A stretch of DNA of 64,000 nucleotides, from contig NW_006767434.1 of the NCBI RefSeq assembly GCF_000264995.1, positions 1,630,349 to 1,694,348 on the forward strand. The letters run 5' to 3'. Source of the DNA: Punctularia strigosozonata HHB-11173 SS5. Taxonomy: Eukaryota > Basidiomycota > Agaricomycetes > Corticiales > Punctulariaceae. The position numbers and the translations under genes were made by a program. Position 1 is the stretch's first letter; the number at the start of each line of letters is the position of its first letter. The notes under the pieces were generated by a model. The model worked only from the letters and a program-made list of their open reading frames with translations. It had not been told where the DNA came from and searched no databases. Positions 33,310 through 45,436 of this stretch are shown piece after piece.

Positions 33310-34487
33310 CGCGCGTCTGCCAGACGACGTGCATTATCCTCCTGCATGCTGCACAGTTTCTGGAACAATATATAGAACGGGGTTCGCGCCGTATTGCAAC
33401 GTGCGCCGTCGAAATTATGAGGGTTGCCCCACCCTCGATCCGCTCCGCGCGAAATACGAGAACTTTGCGAACACCTTGAGGCTCTTCGCTAACATGAGCC
33501 AGCATGTAAAATTCACTTGCGATCAGATCAGACCCTTCGAATGCAGCACAACGCCCTACTTGTAAATGTAGTGGACCGATGGATGGCGCTTCGCATCGTC
33601 CTAACCCATATGCATACGGCCACGACCTTCAGAGTCCAGCGGAGATATCGGCACAAAGTCTCTCATGTGAGTTCATATGCAGCTTCTGAAGGCGCTGAAG
33701 CTGCATCCTTGGAATGGATGCACCAGCAGAATCCCACTCGGTACCTCACTCAAGGTGGTCGCATGCACAGCCAAATTTGGTCCACTGCCCCTCTTCAACT
33801 GCGGTTAAGGCAAGGCCTTCTCCGTCAGCGTTGCTGCACAGGCGCAGCAATATCAACCTACCTATCTGCCCTGGCTGCGTCCGTACACAGTGTGTCCAGT
33901 ACCGCGAGGGAAGCGCATGGGTTTGGGCCAAGGCGCGTATGTAATACACCATGACCACCGCGACCGTGCATCAACTCACATGTCCCACCCATCACACGTA
34001 TCCTGACTTCTACGCCACCATTCGAGTGGCGCATTCAGGCACCACCCGGATTGCTTTGGTCTTCGAATTCAATCATAGAACCCATGCCGAAACCCCTCAA
34101 GCTGTCGGAAGCTGCCCATGTTGAAGTCCCAGGGACCAGCACGAGGCGCGCATGGGTGAACCATGCACATAGGCCGTATTATGTGGGGAAGGCGATGCGC
34201 CCAAATGAGGCCATGAATAGGTTGCATTGATATGGATCTCACGTAGACGCCCAGGAAGGGCGCAGGTTCTGCTATCTCTGGCCTATAAGCACGGGCATAT
34301 TCATGTACCACGAACAAGAACAGGCAAGCGATACAAGCAACTTCCGGTTATGAACTGCCCCTCTATGTATCGCTTCCATACCATTGAACTCCGGAAACGA
34401 CCATGGTGTGGACATTGTGCGGCGGCAACATGGGATCGACAACTATATAATCACGCGTCGAGCCTCGGATTTGAGGACTAGAGCAAC
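33310..34487. other. 1.2-kb intergenic region
   Basis: No coding or RNA gene recognised. It contains a small perfect inverted repeat near 33680 (arms GCAGCTTC / GAAGCTGC). It should carry the 3' end of NDUFAF6 and the promoter of the DUF2235-WD40 gene. Confidence 0.45.
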
Positions 34488-37400
34488 ATGGGCGTAGCAA
34501 TATCCCTGGTGAAGCAACTCTATTATCTCATTGGAGATCTCCTCGGACACTACTCAGGAGGCCAGAATGTCTCGGGCAACGTTCAACTCGGTGTCGGCGG
34601 GGTGCAGCACAGCATAGATACAAGCCTCACCGATGGCGATGGAGGCAGGGGCGAAGCTCATATCCAGACAGGGGAAAATCGAGATGATGTGATTGGACAT
34701 CTGAAAAATGACCATGGCGCAGGCGGGGACGCTGCAGGCCGAGGCCAGAACGACGTGACCAGAGGCCAGAGCGATGTTCCCAACCGCCAGCACGATACGG
34801 GCCGGGATTCAAACAGCGCCGATGCGGAAGACAGGAGTCCACCGGGTCCACCGGGTCTACTGGAACCATCACCACCGGATTTCATGGGTTTCATGGGTCC
34901 AGCGGGTCCAGCGGGAACGTGTCAATGTTCGCATCCAGGTGTTCAGACACGCAGAAATCTTGTGGTCTGCCTCGATGGCACAGCCAACCAATTCGGAGAA
35001 AAGGTGAGCGCAAAACTAGCGTCTCGTCGTCATGAACATTAATTATATGGTTCTAGAGTTCCAATATTGTTGAACTTTACAGCAGACTGGTCAAAGATGA
35101 TTCCCAGCTTGCTTACTACAGTAGTGGAATCGGCACGTACGTCAAGGAAGACCGAAAATCCACGTTCCGGCACTGGAAGCAAGCAGTTGACAGCGCCGTG
35201 GACCAGGCGATTGCCACGTATGGTTATGCTCGGTTCACATTGCTCCTTTATGTTACTGACAACACCCGTATATTTCGCCTTTTTACTGCAGGAGCTTTGA
35301 AGAAATCGTGCATCATGCATATCGATGGTTAAGTGATAATTACCAGCGCGGTGACAAGATCTTTCTGTTCGGTGAGCACCAGAAGATCGTTGCCAAATCA
35401 ACCTTGTACGACTCTCGAGTGCAGGGTTTTCGCGAGGGGCGTATCAAGCCCGCGTCATCGCTGGGATGATTGAAAAAGTGAGATATCCTCTTCCTGGCAA
35501 TTGCAGAATGCAGAATAACGTATACCTTCGTAGGTCGGCTTGCTGCAGAAGGGAAATATCGATCAGATAAACTTGTGAGTCAACATTCGGATTTTTCAAG
35601 CCTGATAATTCAGGGTATGCAGTGCGTACAGTCTATACGTCAAATCCACCCAGAGTGGAGGACGAGACCGCGAAGAACGTGAACGAGGGCCGGTACCGGA
35701 TCAAGATGAGGTCTCCACGCATGAGAGACTCGGGACGGAATCACGTCAGAAAATCGACAAGCAAAATCCGTTCATGACGAATCCAAAGAACGGGAAGAGT
35801 TCGGCGAAATCAAATGGATCAGCAAGGCAACAGGACCATGCATCCTCGCCCGCTGACCTCTTCAAAGACACGTTTTCCGTGTCCGGTGCCAGGGTTCACT
35901 TTGTCGGCGCCTGGTACGTCATGGCAGGACACGATTTGAGCATATGACGCATAGTAACCACCGGACTTGCAGGGATACAGTGTCGTCCGTGGGCTGGATC
36001 CGAGGACCGAGTCTGCCAGAGACCACTACAGGCATGTCGCATGTCTGCGTCTTTCGTCACGCTCTGGCTCTGGATGAACTTCGAGTGAAGTTCTTGCCGG
36101 AGTTTGCAAATGGGGGGAAAGGACCATTGGATGGCCAGAACAATATCAAGGAAGTTTGGTTCGCTGGCTCTCATTCAGACATGTAAGCCTATTTGACAAC
36201 GAATCATTGTAAAGTGCGTGCTGACAAGGAACAACAGTGGTGGCGGAAATCTCCCGAATGCAAACCTTGAGAACTACGGACCGGCACTCCGGTGGATGAC
36301 ATACGAAGCTACGCTGTCTGGTCTTCGCATAGTTCTTCGCATACCATTCCACAACGGGCTTTCAAGTTCGGAGAGCTTGCCACCAACCCGGCCTATGAAT
36401 CGACGATGGAAGATACTTGAATATCTTCCTATCACCCGTCTTTCGTATACCGAAAATGTGAACCCTGAGAACACTAAGCGATGGTGAGCCGCACAGCATC
36501 CTCGCTCCAATATGTCAAATGACGTCCGCCTAGGCCTCCTCACTGCTCATCGCCTCGTACGGTGATGAGTGGTCAACTAATCCATGCATCTGTCTTCTGC
36601 GACCCACAAAAATATCGTCCTCGAGCCCAATTTACAGATAACACCCTGTGGGATATGGGTGCGATCCAGCGAGGTGGGCGGATGGAGGAAGATCCTTATC
36701 TCAAAGCAGAAGGAATCGTCCGCAAATGTTTGCTTAATGCGGCGTCCGCAGCACATCGCAAGGAACTCGTGGAAATGACTGCACCAGGTAACTTGCGTTC
36801 TATAGTAATTCCTGTTAGGAACCAACGCCCCCCCCAGGAGGTATCTGTAACCGGTCCTTTGCCGAAGTGCCTCGCGCAGCAGAAGCACTTTTCCGCGTGC
36901 TTGAGGCCATACAAGAGGAGAAGAATGCCGCAGATATCGTAAATCGGACAAACGATTCTGCAATACGACAGGGAAGCGATGCCACAGGACTCGTACAGCG
37001 GACGATCAGGGCGTGTTTACGGGTTCTCAGCCTATTTCACACATTTCCCCAGACTGAGGAGCCACAGATAAGATTGGAGCTGGACAAACGCCTGGCTGTT
37101 GCTACAGTGGACGATCACGAAACAATCTTAGATATCGTGCCGATCCGCAATGTTTTCGGAATTGGTGAGTCTATTCTGGTACACAACGACGGTCATCGTT
37201 AACGACCGACTTTGCAAGGCCTTGTAGCAACGATTGAGCGGTTTGGGACAGATGCATTTGCTTCCTTCCCGCTCGATGGGCGAATCGTCGCAGGCTCGGG
37301 CGACAAAATACGAACCTGGGACCCGTATGCAGGCGCTGAAGCAACATGGACCAAGCATGATCAGCCGATCAAATGCATCTCGATCGCTCCGGAACCCGCT

Positions 37401-38192
37401 GCAAGTGCATGGGAAGTAGCGTCGTGCTCAGGGAAGACTATCGGATTGTGGGGAAAAACTCATCAGTTGAGGGCCGTGTCGAGATTTATCGAATCTGGGC
37501 ATAAAGATGAGATCTGCGGTGTTGCGCTCTCACCCAATGGTCGACGTGTTGTGACTGCTTCGAGGGACAAGACATTAGAAGTATGGTTCTTCGACGGCGC
37601 ATTCGAAGGACCTGAACAACAAGGGCCGCTTTGTCGTCCTCTCGTCCTCAGCGGGCACTCCAAAAGTGTCCGTTCTGTCGCATACTCCTCTCATCCGCGC
37701 CATATGATCGCTTCCGGGTCTGATGACTGCACCGTCCGCATATGGAATGTGGAATCAGGCGCAACCGTTCAGGAACTGACAGGTCACACAGCTCCGGTTC
37801 TAACAGTGGCATATTCACCCGACGGGGGACATGTTGTCTCGGGCTCCGCGGATGGCACGATCCGGATCTGGTACACAAGCAATGTGGCAACGCCGCTCAT
37901 CCTGAAGGGTGGCTTCGGTTCGGTTCGCTCGGTAGCATACGCCAATCATCGCGACTACTTTGCCTCTGGCTCGAACGATGGCAAAGTTCGCGTGTGGAAT
38001 GCGAGGACGGGAAGAACGATGCAGAAGTCCGTCTACCGGCACGACAATCACGTGACGTTTGTCGCATTCAAGTATCTCGGGGGCGACACGTACCTCGTCT
38101 CGGGTGGAGAAGATAAGGTCAATGTCTGGAGGTTGGGGATGGTTGACCACAAGAAGAGCCCTTTCTTGAGTGGGATAAAATCAGACGCCTAA
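34488..38192 (+). CDS. DUF2235 alpha/beta-hydrolase with WD40 repeats
   Basis: Eleven exons: 34488-35003, 35057-35217, 35292-35371, 35425-35477, 35534-35574, 35623-35913, 35973-36182, 36238-36483, 36534-36787, 36838-37164, 37219-38192 (780 aa; all phases close). Residues 1-155 are Gly/Asp-rich and end in a short collagen-like Gly-X-Y stretch (GPPGLLEPSPPDFMGFMG, GPAGPAG). DUF2235 follows: NLVVCLDGTANQFGEK, FLFGFSRGAYQARVIAGMIE with the GFSRG nucleophile elbow (Ser), VHFVGAWDTVSSVGW and WFAGSHSDIGGG supplying Asp and His candidates. This fold includes Tle1-type phospholipases. A helical linker (about 350-455) leads to at least six WD40 blades (DDCTVRIWNVESG, ADGTIRIWYTS, NDGKVRVWNARTG). Such a layout suggests a WD40-sensed or WD40-docked hydrolase; substrate unknown. 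Confidence 0.8.
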
Positions 38193-38486
38193 TTGAGTAG
38201 GTTTTGTTTTGTCAGAAGACGGTGTCGCAGGGAATGCTCACTCGAGTCGCAGCGGCTCCAGAGCAATCACGCTATGGGGTGGCGTCACGATATCATTCTG
38301 CAGAAACCAGCATCTCACTGCCATGGCAGTATTCAACGGTGTCATCCAGGCATGGGATCAGCCAACTAAGGCAAATCTGTGTATTCGATAGTGCCCAGAG
38401 CAATAGAGACGTATGCTACGAGAACATTGCGGCGAATCGAAGCAGAGAACACAATGAGACGAAGTTGGAAAAATAGAGCAGAATGT
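38193..38486. other. Convergent spacer with a WD-like remnant
   Basis: Between 38209 and 38391 the + strand encodes AITLWGGVTISF and MAVFNGVIQAWDQPTK, which looks like another WD40 blade. It could be an alternative last exon of the upstream gene or a decayed repeat; no clear splice join was found. Confidence 0.35.
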
Positions 38487-40259
38487 CTAAATCTCCTCCT
38501 GAGCATCCCTCACCCCCTCCCGTTCCAGGCCATAAACGAGGCCAAGCGCGACCCTTGCCGCTGCCCGCCTCCGCTCGTCCTCGTCGTCCATCATCCCGAT
38601 CTCCTCCTTCATACCCTGCAGCGCGCTGAATACCCTGTTCAAATCGAACGCGCCCGCTTCCGAGCTCTCGCTCTCCGTCCTCTGTATCGACCCGTCCTCT
38701 CCGTCCTCCCCAAAGACGCCGCGGAAGATCTTGCGCTCGCGCGGCGAGCTCGGATCCGGCCGTGCGGGCGGCGTCCAGGTGGGGATCACGCTCGTCGAGA
38801 ACGTCGTCGTCTTGCTCGGGGACTCGGCCGAGGGCACGTTCGCGGACGCGGACGTGCGCCGGGCGGACGGGGAGGAAGGTGCGAAGGGGTTGGCCGGGGG
38901 CGGCGTAGAGCCGGTGCCGAAGATCCTGCGGGAGGTCGCTTCGATCTCTGCGCGCGTCGGGAGGCCGTCCTCGTCCTCGTGGTCGTCGAAAGAGGTGTCG
39001 TGGATCTGGGTATACGAGAAGGAGGGCTCCTCGTCGTCCTCATCCTCCTCGGCATCCGAGTGGGCGAGAGAGGCGGACGCGGACGCGGACGAGCGGTTGG
39101 CGGCGGCGTCGAAATCGTAGTGGGAATCGAGCGAGAGCACGGACGCGGACGCGGCGAGGGAGCGTCCCGCGTCGTGCGAGGGGAACGCGAGCGCGGCGTC
39201 GAGCTGCTTTGGCGACGTCGTCAGCGAGCCTTGGGCGATCCCGGGCTGCGACGGCGCGCTGGCCATGAAGGCGCCAAAGTCATCGTCAAAGCCCGAGGGC
39301 GGCGCCGTGATGTCGACATGATGGGGCGTGACGCTCTCCGCCGTCGGCGTGTGGACGAGGTCTTCCTGCAACCATCTCTCGAGCTCTTCCATCTCGTGCC
39401 GCTGCGCATCCGTGGAGGTCGAGCCGAGGATGGCGCGGATGTCGTCGGCGGACGAGGAGGAGCGGCCCCAGGTGAAGAGGTCGTGCGCGCCGCGGCTCTT
39501 GCGGGCGAGCGTGGCGGGCGCTTGGACCATCGACGGCCACATGATGGTGCTCAGCGCATCTAGCACGCGGGGGAGCGACGGGATCGGTTCTGTGGTGTAT
39601 GTGATTAGGCGTTGGTTGGATAGGAACAAGGAGGGCATGGGATGCATACCCGTGTCGTCGTACGCGTCCGCGTCTGGATCTGAGCCGCCCGATCCCGTCG
39701 CGTCGACGTACTCGAATCCGTGCGACGAGCAAAAGTCGTCCGCGCCCTCGTGCGTCTCATCGCCGCTCGCGTGAGCGAGGCGCACGGCGAGCTGCACTTC
39801 GGGATCGCACCCGACGGCGGCGGTCACCTGCCCGGAGAGCAGCTTCACGTCGTCCCTGTAGTTCTGCCAAGACCATCGGGCGTAAGCATCGCTCCGTGCG
39901 AGGGTGCAGAAAGCGCTCACATCCGGTCCGTTCCACACGTACACGAACGCGGGGACGCCCTGCACGTCCGCGGGCGTCCAGTCGTCAAAACTCTTGAGGC
40001 GGAAAGCAACCTGGGCGGTGTAGTACTTGTTCTGTATCGTCCATGGGATGTGCGTCTCCTGTCCGGGCGGAAGGGGGTCGTCCTCGGGGTTAGCGAGCGC
40101 GCGTAGACCTGGGTCGGCGAGTTCGTCTGTGACACATCACGGCGACGAGTGGGGTTGCGCCGAGCACATACGTTGGACGAGCTCGCGCGCGGTGGCGACC
40201 GACCGGGCGACGACGCAGATGGTGCAGCCGCCGTCTGATTCCACGTCTGACTCGGACAT
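38487..40259 (-). CDS. Alpha/gamma-adaptin-binding protein (AAGAB/IRC6-like)
   Basis: Three exons: 40259-40172, 40126-39650, 39589-38487 (555 aa). The N-terminus is a degenerate small-GTPase fold as in p34/AAGAB and yeast Irc6: TICVVARSVATARELVQ, ETHIPWTIQNKYYTAQVAFR and VPAFVYVWNGPDVS. The conserved C-terminal helix is FDLNRVFSALQGMKEEIGMM. AAGAB chaperones the large adaptin subunits during assembly of AP-1 and AP-2 clathrin adaptors. The middle 300 residues are Ser/Asp-rich and disordered, longer than in animals. The second intron (39590-39649) is 60 nt without a stop in frame, so its retention would add 20 residues; I removed it because donor and acceptor are good and the result reads naturally into EPIPSLPRVLDAL. 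Confidence 0.85.
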
Positions 40260-40428
40260 GACCGCCACTAGAAAGATCAATCGATCACAGTCAGCGCGAA
40301 TTTGATCGCGCTTATCCATTATTTGACCGTGGGAATCCGTGGGTAACTGATTCATGCTCGCTGCCGCCGCCGTTTTGACCACGACGACTACTTAAGGCCC
40401 CAGCCCTGTGCGGGCACCGTAAACCACC
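40260..40428. promoter_or_regulatory. 169-nt divergent promoter region
   Basis: Lies between the start codons of the AAGAB-like and F-box/WD genes. The two upstream sequences must overlap here; no TATA box was seen. Confidence 0.5.
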
Positions 40429-42142
40429 ATGGCCCCCCTTCCTGGCGACGTGTTGATGCTGATCATGTACCATCTAGAATTGACCGACCTGCTCGTGCTA
40501 TCGCTGACCTGCCACTATCTGCACGACCTCGTTAGTCTGGGGCATATGGACCTTCGATAGCCTTGTCGTCGCGACTAACTATCGTCCCCAGGTCGCTTCG
40601 TCCGGATGGGCCCAATATGCTCGGACCCACCAGCGCTACGCACCAAGCCTCTCACCCTTGCGCGAATCCTGGTCCAAAGACCCTCTCGCCCAGCTCTGCT
40701 TCCACGCCGAGACCGACCGCGCATGGGCGAAGGCAGCCTGCGTCGCGCGCCCGCTCATGCAGCCCTGGCACGGCAAGCTCCAGCCACTCATGGCGATCTC
40801 ACCCTCGCGCCTCGTCGTCGCCGCAGGCAGCGACGTCTACGCGTACGCGTTCGAGGGCCCCGGCGCCCGCGTGCGCTTCGATTGCCTGTACCACCTTCGC
40901 GAGCCGGACACGCCCAGGCGGGACGTCACCGGCCTTGCGTTTGTATCAGATTCAGATTGTGGCGACGAGAGCGTGCTCTGCGTCGGCTTCGAGGATGGCG
41001 TGCTCGAGCTCGTGACGCTCCCATCACCCCCCGAGTACGAAAAAGAGCTCGGCGTCCCGGCGGATTGTCGCACCCCGCTCGACGTCTTCGCCGGCGACCT
41101 GATCGAGAGCCTGTGCTCGTGCTCGTCGGACATCTTGTCGCTCTCTCTGTCCGGCCAGGGCACGTTCATATCTCTGGCCTCCTCTCTGCCCTCATCCGCC
41201 TCGTCCTCATGCTCAGATTCCTCCGACTCGATCCCGCTCCCATCCTTCCCGTACACGACGATCGACCTCCCGGGGCGCGGCTGGTCCTCGCACCTCAACA
41301 TGTCCGCATCGACCCCGTACGCCGCCTTCGGCACCTCCTCCCCAACCCCGCTCGTCCTGCACGCCCTCCTCCCGGACACCGGCTTCTCGCGCGAGCCGCT
41401 CGCCATACTCGGCGCCGGGACCAAAGTCACCTCGCAGCAGAGCGCCGTGTACGGCATCGCGCGCGCTCCCTCGCACTTCCCATGGGGCGGGCCAGACCCG
41501 ATCGTCGTCTCGGGCTGGTACGACGGCGTCGTGCGCGTGCACGACCTCCGCGCCTCCTCGCGCTCGGACCACGCGGGGCTGACGCCGGTGATGAAGCTCT
41601 ACGACCCGTGGTCGACCGAGCCGATCTACAGCGTCGCCGCCGGGGGAGGCTCCGGGTCGCACATCGCCGCCGGCTCCGCCCGGCACTCCGTCGTCTCCTT
41701 CTGGGACGTGCGCGCCTCCCCGACCGTCCCGCTCCCTCCCTCGTCCTCCTCGGCCACCCCGAACGGATCGCGCAAGCACGGCTTCAGCATCCACGGCCCG
41801 GGCAACGACCCCTCGCCCGTCTACAGCCTCGTCCTAGAAAGCTCTCGCCTGTTCGGCGCGACGCAGAGCCGGGCGTTCGTGTACGACTTTGGACCGGACG
41901 TGTCCACGTCCACGTACCCGCCCCTCCCGACCGACACCGACTTCGTCCTGCCGGACGTCCCGGCCCCGAACAACAACAACAACAATAATAATGGAGGTCG
42001 GAGGAATCGCACTCGGCGGACGCAGCTGAACGAGGGGCTGAAGCGGCCCAAGGACTGGAACGGGATAGGGTACTACGTGACGAAGTACAGCCATAACCGC
42101 GGCGTCGCCAGCAAGGCGTCCCCGTCCGGCTCGTGGAGATAG
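40429..42142 (+). CDS. F-box/WD-repeat protein
   Basis: Two exons: 40429-40530 and 40592-42142 (550 aa). Exon 1 supplies the F-box: APLPGDVLMLIMYHLELTDL then LVLSLTCHYLHDLV. The remainder forms a divergent beta-propeller: VVAAGSDVYAYAFEG, VCVGFEDGVLELVTL, VVSGWYDGVVRVHDLRA and HIAAGSARHSVVSFWDVRA. The C-terminal end TQLNEGLKRPKDWNGIGYY is conserved-looking and basic, preceded by an eight-residue Asn run (DNA 41971-41993). F-box/WD proteins present substrates to SCF ubiquitin ligases. The spliced exon 1 is needed for the F-box; the long exon-2 frame alone would lack it. Substrate unknown. Confidence 0.85.
41971..41993 (+). repeat. AAC/AAT triplet run coding poly-Asn
   Basis: Eight consecutive Asn codons (AAC then AAT) within the F-box/WD gene, between the propeller and the C-terminal motif. 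Likely length-variable. Confidence 0.8.
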
Positions 42143-42383
42143 TAAGACTCGCTGCGACCGGTGTGGCCGCTCGTGTTCGCCAGTAATGTACTATTGGTCA
42201 TGTTATAATCAATCTACCGATCGATTGGATGTGAGACACGGACACCTCGGGCGAAAACGATATTCGAAAATCCTTGCAATGCGATAATATGATACAAACA
42301 CGAAAAAAAAAATTGTTAACCAAGCTTTCCCTCATCTGCGTTTTATACCCCTCACTGTGACCATCTCGCGACACGGACTAGAA

Positions 42384-43369
42384 TCACCCCTCCAAGATGC
42401 CCATATCCTTCCACCTCTCCCACAACGCGCCGATACCGATCGTGCCCGTCTTGAAATCTCCCTTGAGGTCCTTCACGTCCACGAGATCGTACTCGCGCCC
42501 GAACGCCAAGAAATGGGCGAAGAGCGAGTTGAAGTGGGGCTCGGAGCGGAGGTGGAGGATCTCGCGGTAGTGGGCGTGGTAGATGTGGGCGAAGACGCGG
42601 AGGAGCTGGCGGTACACGTGCTTGACCGTCTGCGCAAAGTTGGGCGGGAAGGGCGCGCCGGACTTGACGGGGAAGACGTTCGGGTCGTCGAGCAGGTTCT
42701 GGACCCAGGTCATCACGTAGTCGATGTAGGTCGGCGCGGGGAGCTGCACGGGTCGTCGGTCGGCGTTGATCCAGGTGTAGTTCATGCTGGGTGGAAGGAC
42801 GCGCGCGCGTCAGCTAGGTGCATGGCTCAGGATTGGGGGTGATGGCGCGCGTACTTTCCGGGTCCTGCGGACATGGTGGAACACGATTGCAGCGTGCAGC
42901 ATTCCGAGATGACGCCGTAGAACATGTTGATGTTCTGGTAAAAGTCGAACACTGCGGACAGACATGGCGCGATGTTCAGCACATCCTCCGCACTCATCCG
43001 GGCAGGGCAAAAAACAACGCACCGTTGACGGCGACCCATTCCGCGGTGTCGACGTACTTGGGCAGCATCACGATCGTCTTGAAGTTGCCTTTCACGAGCG
43101 CGGCTTCAACGAACGGGCTGCAGAGGTAGAGCGGCTTGTTGTTACTGCCCGGGGCAGCGCCCGGTCCTGGCGACGGCGGCTGCGGCGCGATCTGGTCGAC
43201 GGGCGAGAACGTCGCGGACGTCGGCGTCGGCGAGCGGCGCGGGGCAGCTCCGCGTCCCCGTGGGTTGCGTCTGTTCGCGATCGGGAAGAGGATCGCGTGT
43301 CAGATCGCGGAACGCGGGGACACTCGAGTCTCGAGGGGGGCGTACGGACCCGAACAGGAAGTTGGCCAT
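42384..43369 (-). CDS. MOB2: MOB2-type activator of NDR kinase
   Basis: Four exons: 43369-43350, 43270-43023, 42951-42855, 42786-42384 (255 aa). After a disordered Arg/Pro N-terminus the Mob1/phocein domain is complete: KPLYLCSPFVEAALVKGNFK, YVDTAEWVAVNVFDFYQNIN, FYGVISECCTLQSCSTMSAG, APTYIDYVMTWVQNLLDD, RQLLRVFAHIYHAHYREI and SEPHFNSLFAHFLAFGREYD. The Cys and His pairs that bind zinc are present. The wording around SPFVEAALVKGNFK matches fungal Mob2, partner of the Cbk1/Orb6 kinase in polarity and cell separation, better than Mob1. The first exon is only 20 nt and ends in a GTCCGT donor, the least certain join. Confidence 0.88.
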
Positions 43370-44148
43370 GGCTGGGTTGCTACGCGGTCGTCGCTGCCGC
43401 TACGAGGAGGACGCGTTGGTTCGGAGGGGCGCGGTGGTGTCGAGGAGGGAGAAGAGGAGGAATATGTACAAACGCCGGAGCGTCGTCGGTTGCAGGTTGC
43501 GACCCGCTTGCGCGCTCAGAACTGCAGAACATTCGGAAGATTGATCTTACGTCCACTGCCACCAGGCATACCTCCGGCCTGATCATCTCACAACTTGGCT
43601 TGATTGCCACTCAGATTGAACTCAGATACGCACGTATGAACGTCGTACGCAACGTTGTGATCGGGAAACAGTACATATGCCAATGCACTCACACCATAGC
43701 AACATCCGCTCTCGACTGATAGGCTTGTCCACGGAGCTATCAGATTTGGACGACGATGCGATTTATCATGGCGGTAACATGCTATAGGAAGTACATAACA
43801 CGAGTCGCACGAACCAACACAGTGGGATCAGCAGCATTGTTGAAACCATACAGTCCGCACCTCGCCAGAGTGCGTTGTTCAGTTACCGAGCGAACGTGGC
43901 GTATACGTACACCTTTCGCGACTGCATGCAAGCTCGCAGGCGCGGTAAGGTACCCTATGGCCGGACCAATCTAGCTTCGGTGTCGGTAGGGGCTTCGAGA
44001 GCTGGATAATACATGTGGTCCAGCCGATATGGCCGCGCAGGAGGAGGCAGGGTTGTGTGCGGCGGCGCGATGTGTTGGTGACGTGCCTTGCCGTATGCGT
44101 TGTATTGGGCATACGACCGTACGGAGCAAGTCTGGAGCTCAACGTAGC
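43370..44148. other. Intergenic, no recognisable feature
   Basis: About 780 nt upstream of MOB2 and downstream of the TMA23-like gene. Small open frames lack motifs. Confidence 0.4.
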
Positions 44149-45436
44149 TCATTCAACCTTCCGTTTCTTTTTTGGCTTTGGTGCTGCGCGGTTTTCCTCC
44201 TCCGTGGCCTTTCTTGCAGCAGCCTTGACTTCCTTCCTTGCTGCACGTTCTGCTCGTCGTCTGTTCTTCTCCGCGCGCTTCGCCTCGAACTGATCCTCTT
44301 TTTCGTCGTCATCCGTCTCCACCCTTCCCTTCTCTGATGGTTTCTCCTCTTTCTCCTTCTCCGTCCGTTCATCCGTCGCCGTCTTTCCTGCATCATTTCG
44401 TTTGCGTCTTTTCGCCGCCTTCGCCCTCGTAACCTGGTTTTCCCTTGCTCCGATTCTACTCCCTGCGGTGGTAGGGATCGACTGTGTGGTGGTATCCTCT
44501 GTTTCAGCGTCGTCGTGCGCGCTAGCGCGCGCCTTCGCCTCCTTCTTCCTCCGTTTCTCTTCCTTCCGCCTTGCCTTCTCGTCCTTCTTCTGATCCTTTC
44601 CCAACGGTTTCTCCTCTCGTCTCCATTCTCTCCCCTCCGACGATTCCACCACCTCATTCGATCCGCTAACATTTCCACTCCCGTCTTCACCGCCTCTCTT
44701 CCGCTTCTTCCGCTTCGCCTCGTCAGGCCCCTGCTCCTTCGCCACAGGCTCCTTCGCGTGTCCTATGACCGTCGTGCTGTGATCCATCTCCACATCCATC
44801 GCGATCGGCTTCTCCTGCTCGACTTGCATCGTCGGTTCCATCGCGGTCTCCGGCCCCAACACCGGCCCGCGGAAAAATCTCGAGTAGAGTCCCCTCTTGG
44901 CAGCCTCGCGCTTGGCGGTCGCCATGAGGCTCATCCGGGGTGTATCGGGATGCGCATCTGGAGTCGATGTGCCAGAGGTGGCGAGGGAGGCGGAAGCCGG
45001 CGTGCCCGATACTGGACGTCGGTTTGAAAGGATGCCGGTGCTCGTTCGCGTAAACTCGAGTGGTGTAGATTGTCCTGCTTTATACTAGCATCCGGTAGTG
45101 GAGAGATGAGCAAATAGGAAGACTTTTGCGCCTCGTTAAGGGCTCACGGAGTCATCTGCATCCTCATCCGAGTCGTCCACCTTCAAGGTTATGGCAGACG
45201 CCGCAGCCGCAAACAAACTATGCGAATTGGCATCCATCACTGCAATCTCATCGAATGTACTGATCGCAGACTCACTGGTCCCAGAACGGGAAGGCCTCGT
45301 CCCTGTCCTTGCCCACACCACCAAGGTTTTTCTTCTGCGTGACGGCGATGGGTCGACTTATTGCTCCTTCCCGTAGAGCTGTGCCTTTTCCCTTCCAGCC
45401 TTGCGCAACCAGGTACTCATGTCCGTCTAGAGGCAT
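44149..45436 (-). CDS. TMA23: G-patch nucleolar protein, TMA23-like
   Basis: Three exons: 45436-45276, 45217-45148, 45084-44149 (388 aa). Exon 1 encodes a G-patch: HEYLVAQGWKGKGTALREGA, then KKNLGGVGKDRDEAFPFWD, running into HLFAAAASAITLKV after splicing. The order G-patch, FWDHLF, then a short LYSRFFRGPVLGPE box and a very long Lys/Glu/Arg tail matches yeast Tma23, a nucleolar ribosome-biogenesis factor. G-patch proteins bind RNA and activate DEAH helicases. The tail carries several KKRKRK-type nuclear signals. An ATG at 44934 in exon 3 would yield a product without the G-patch, so the upstream exons matter. Confidence 0.82.

Noticed and set aside
33670-33715. Inverted repeat GCAGCTTC / GAAGCTGC as a terminator or mobile-element end
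   Set aside because: Too short and isolated; no transposase, no second end and no target-site duplication.
40658-42142. WD protein starting at the long exon alone
   Set aside because: A short upstream exon joined in phase 0 supplies a complete F-box.
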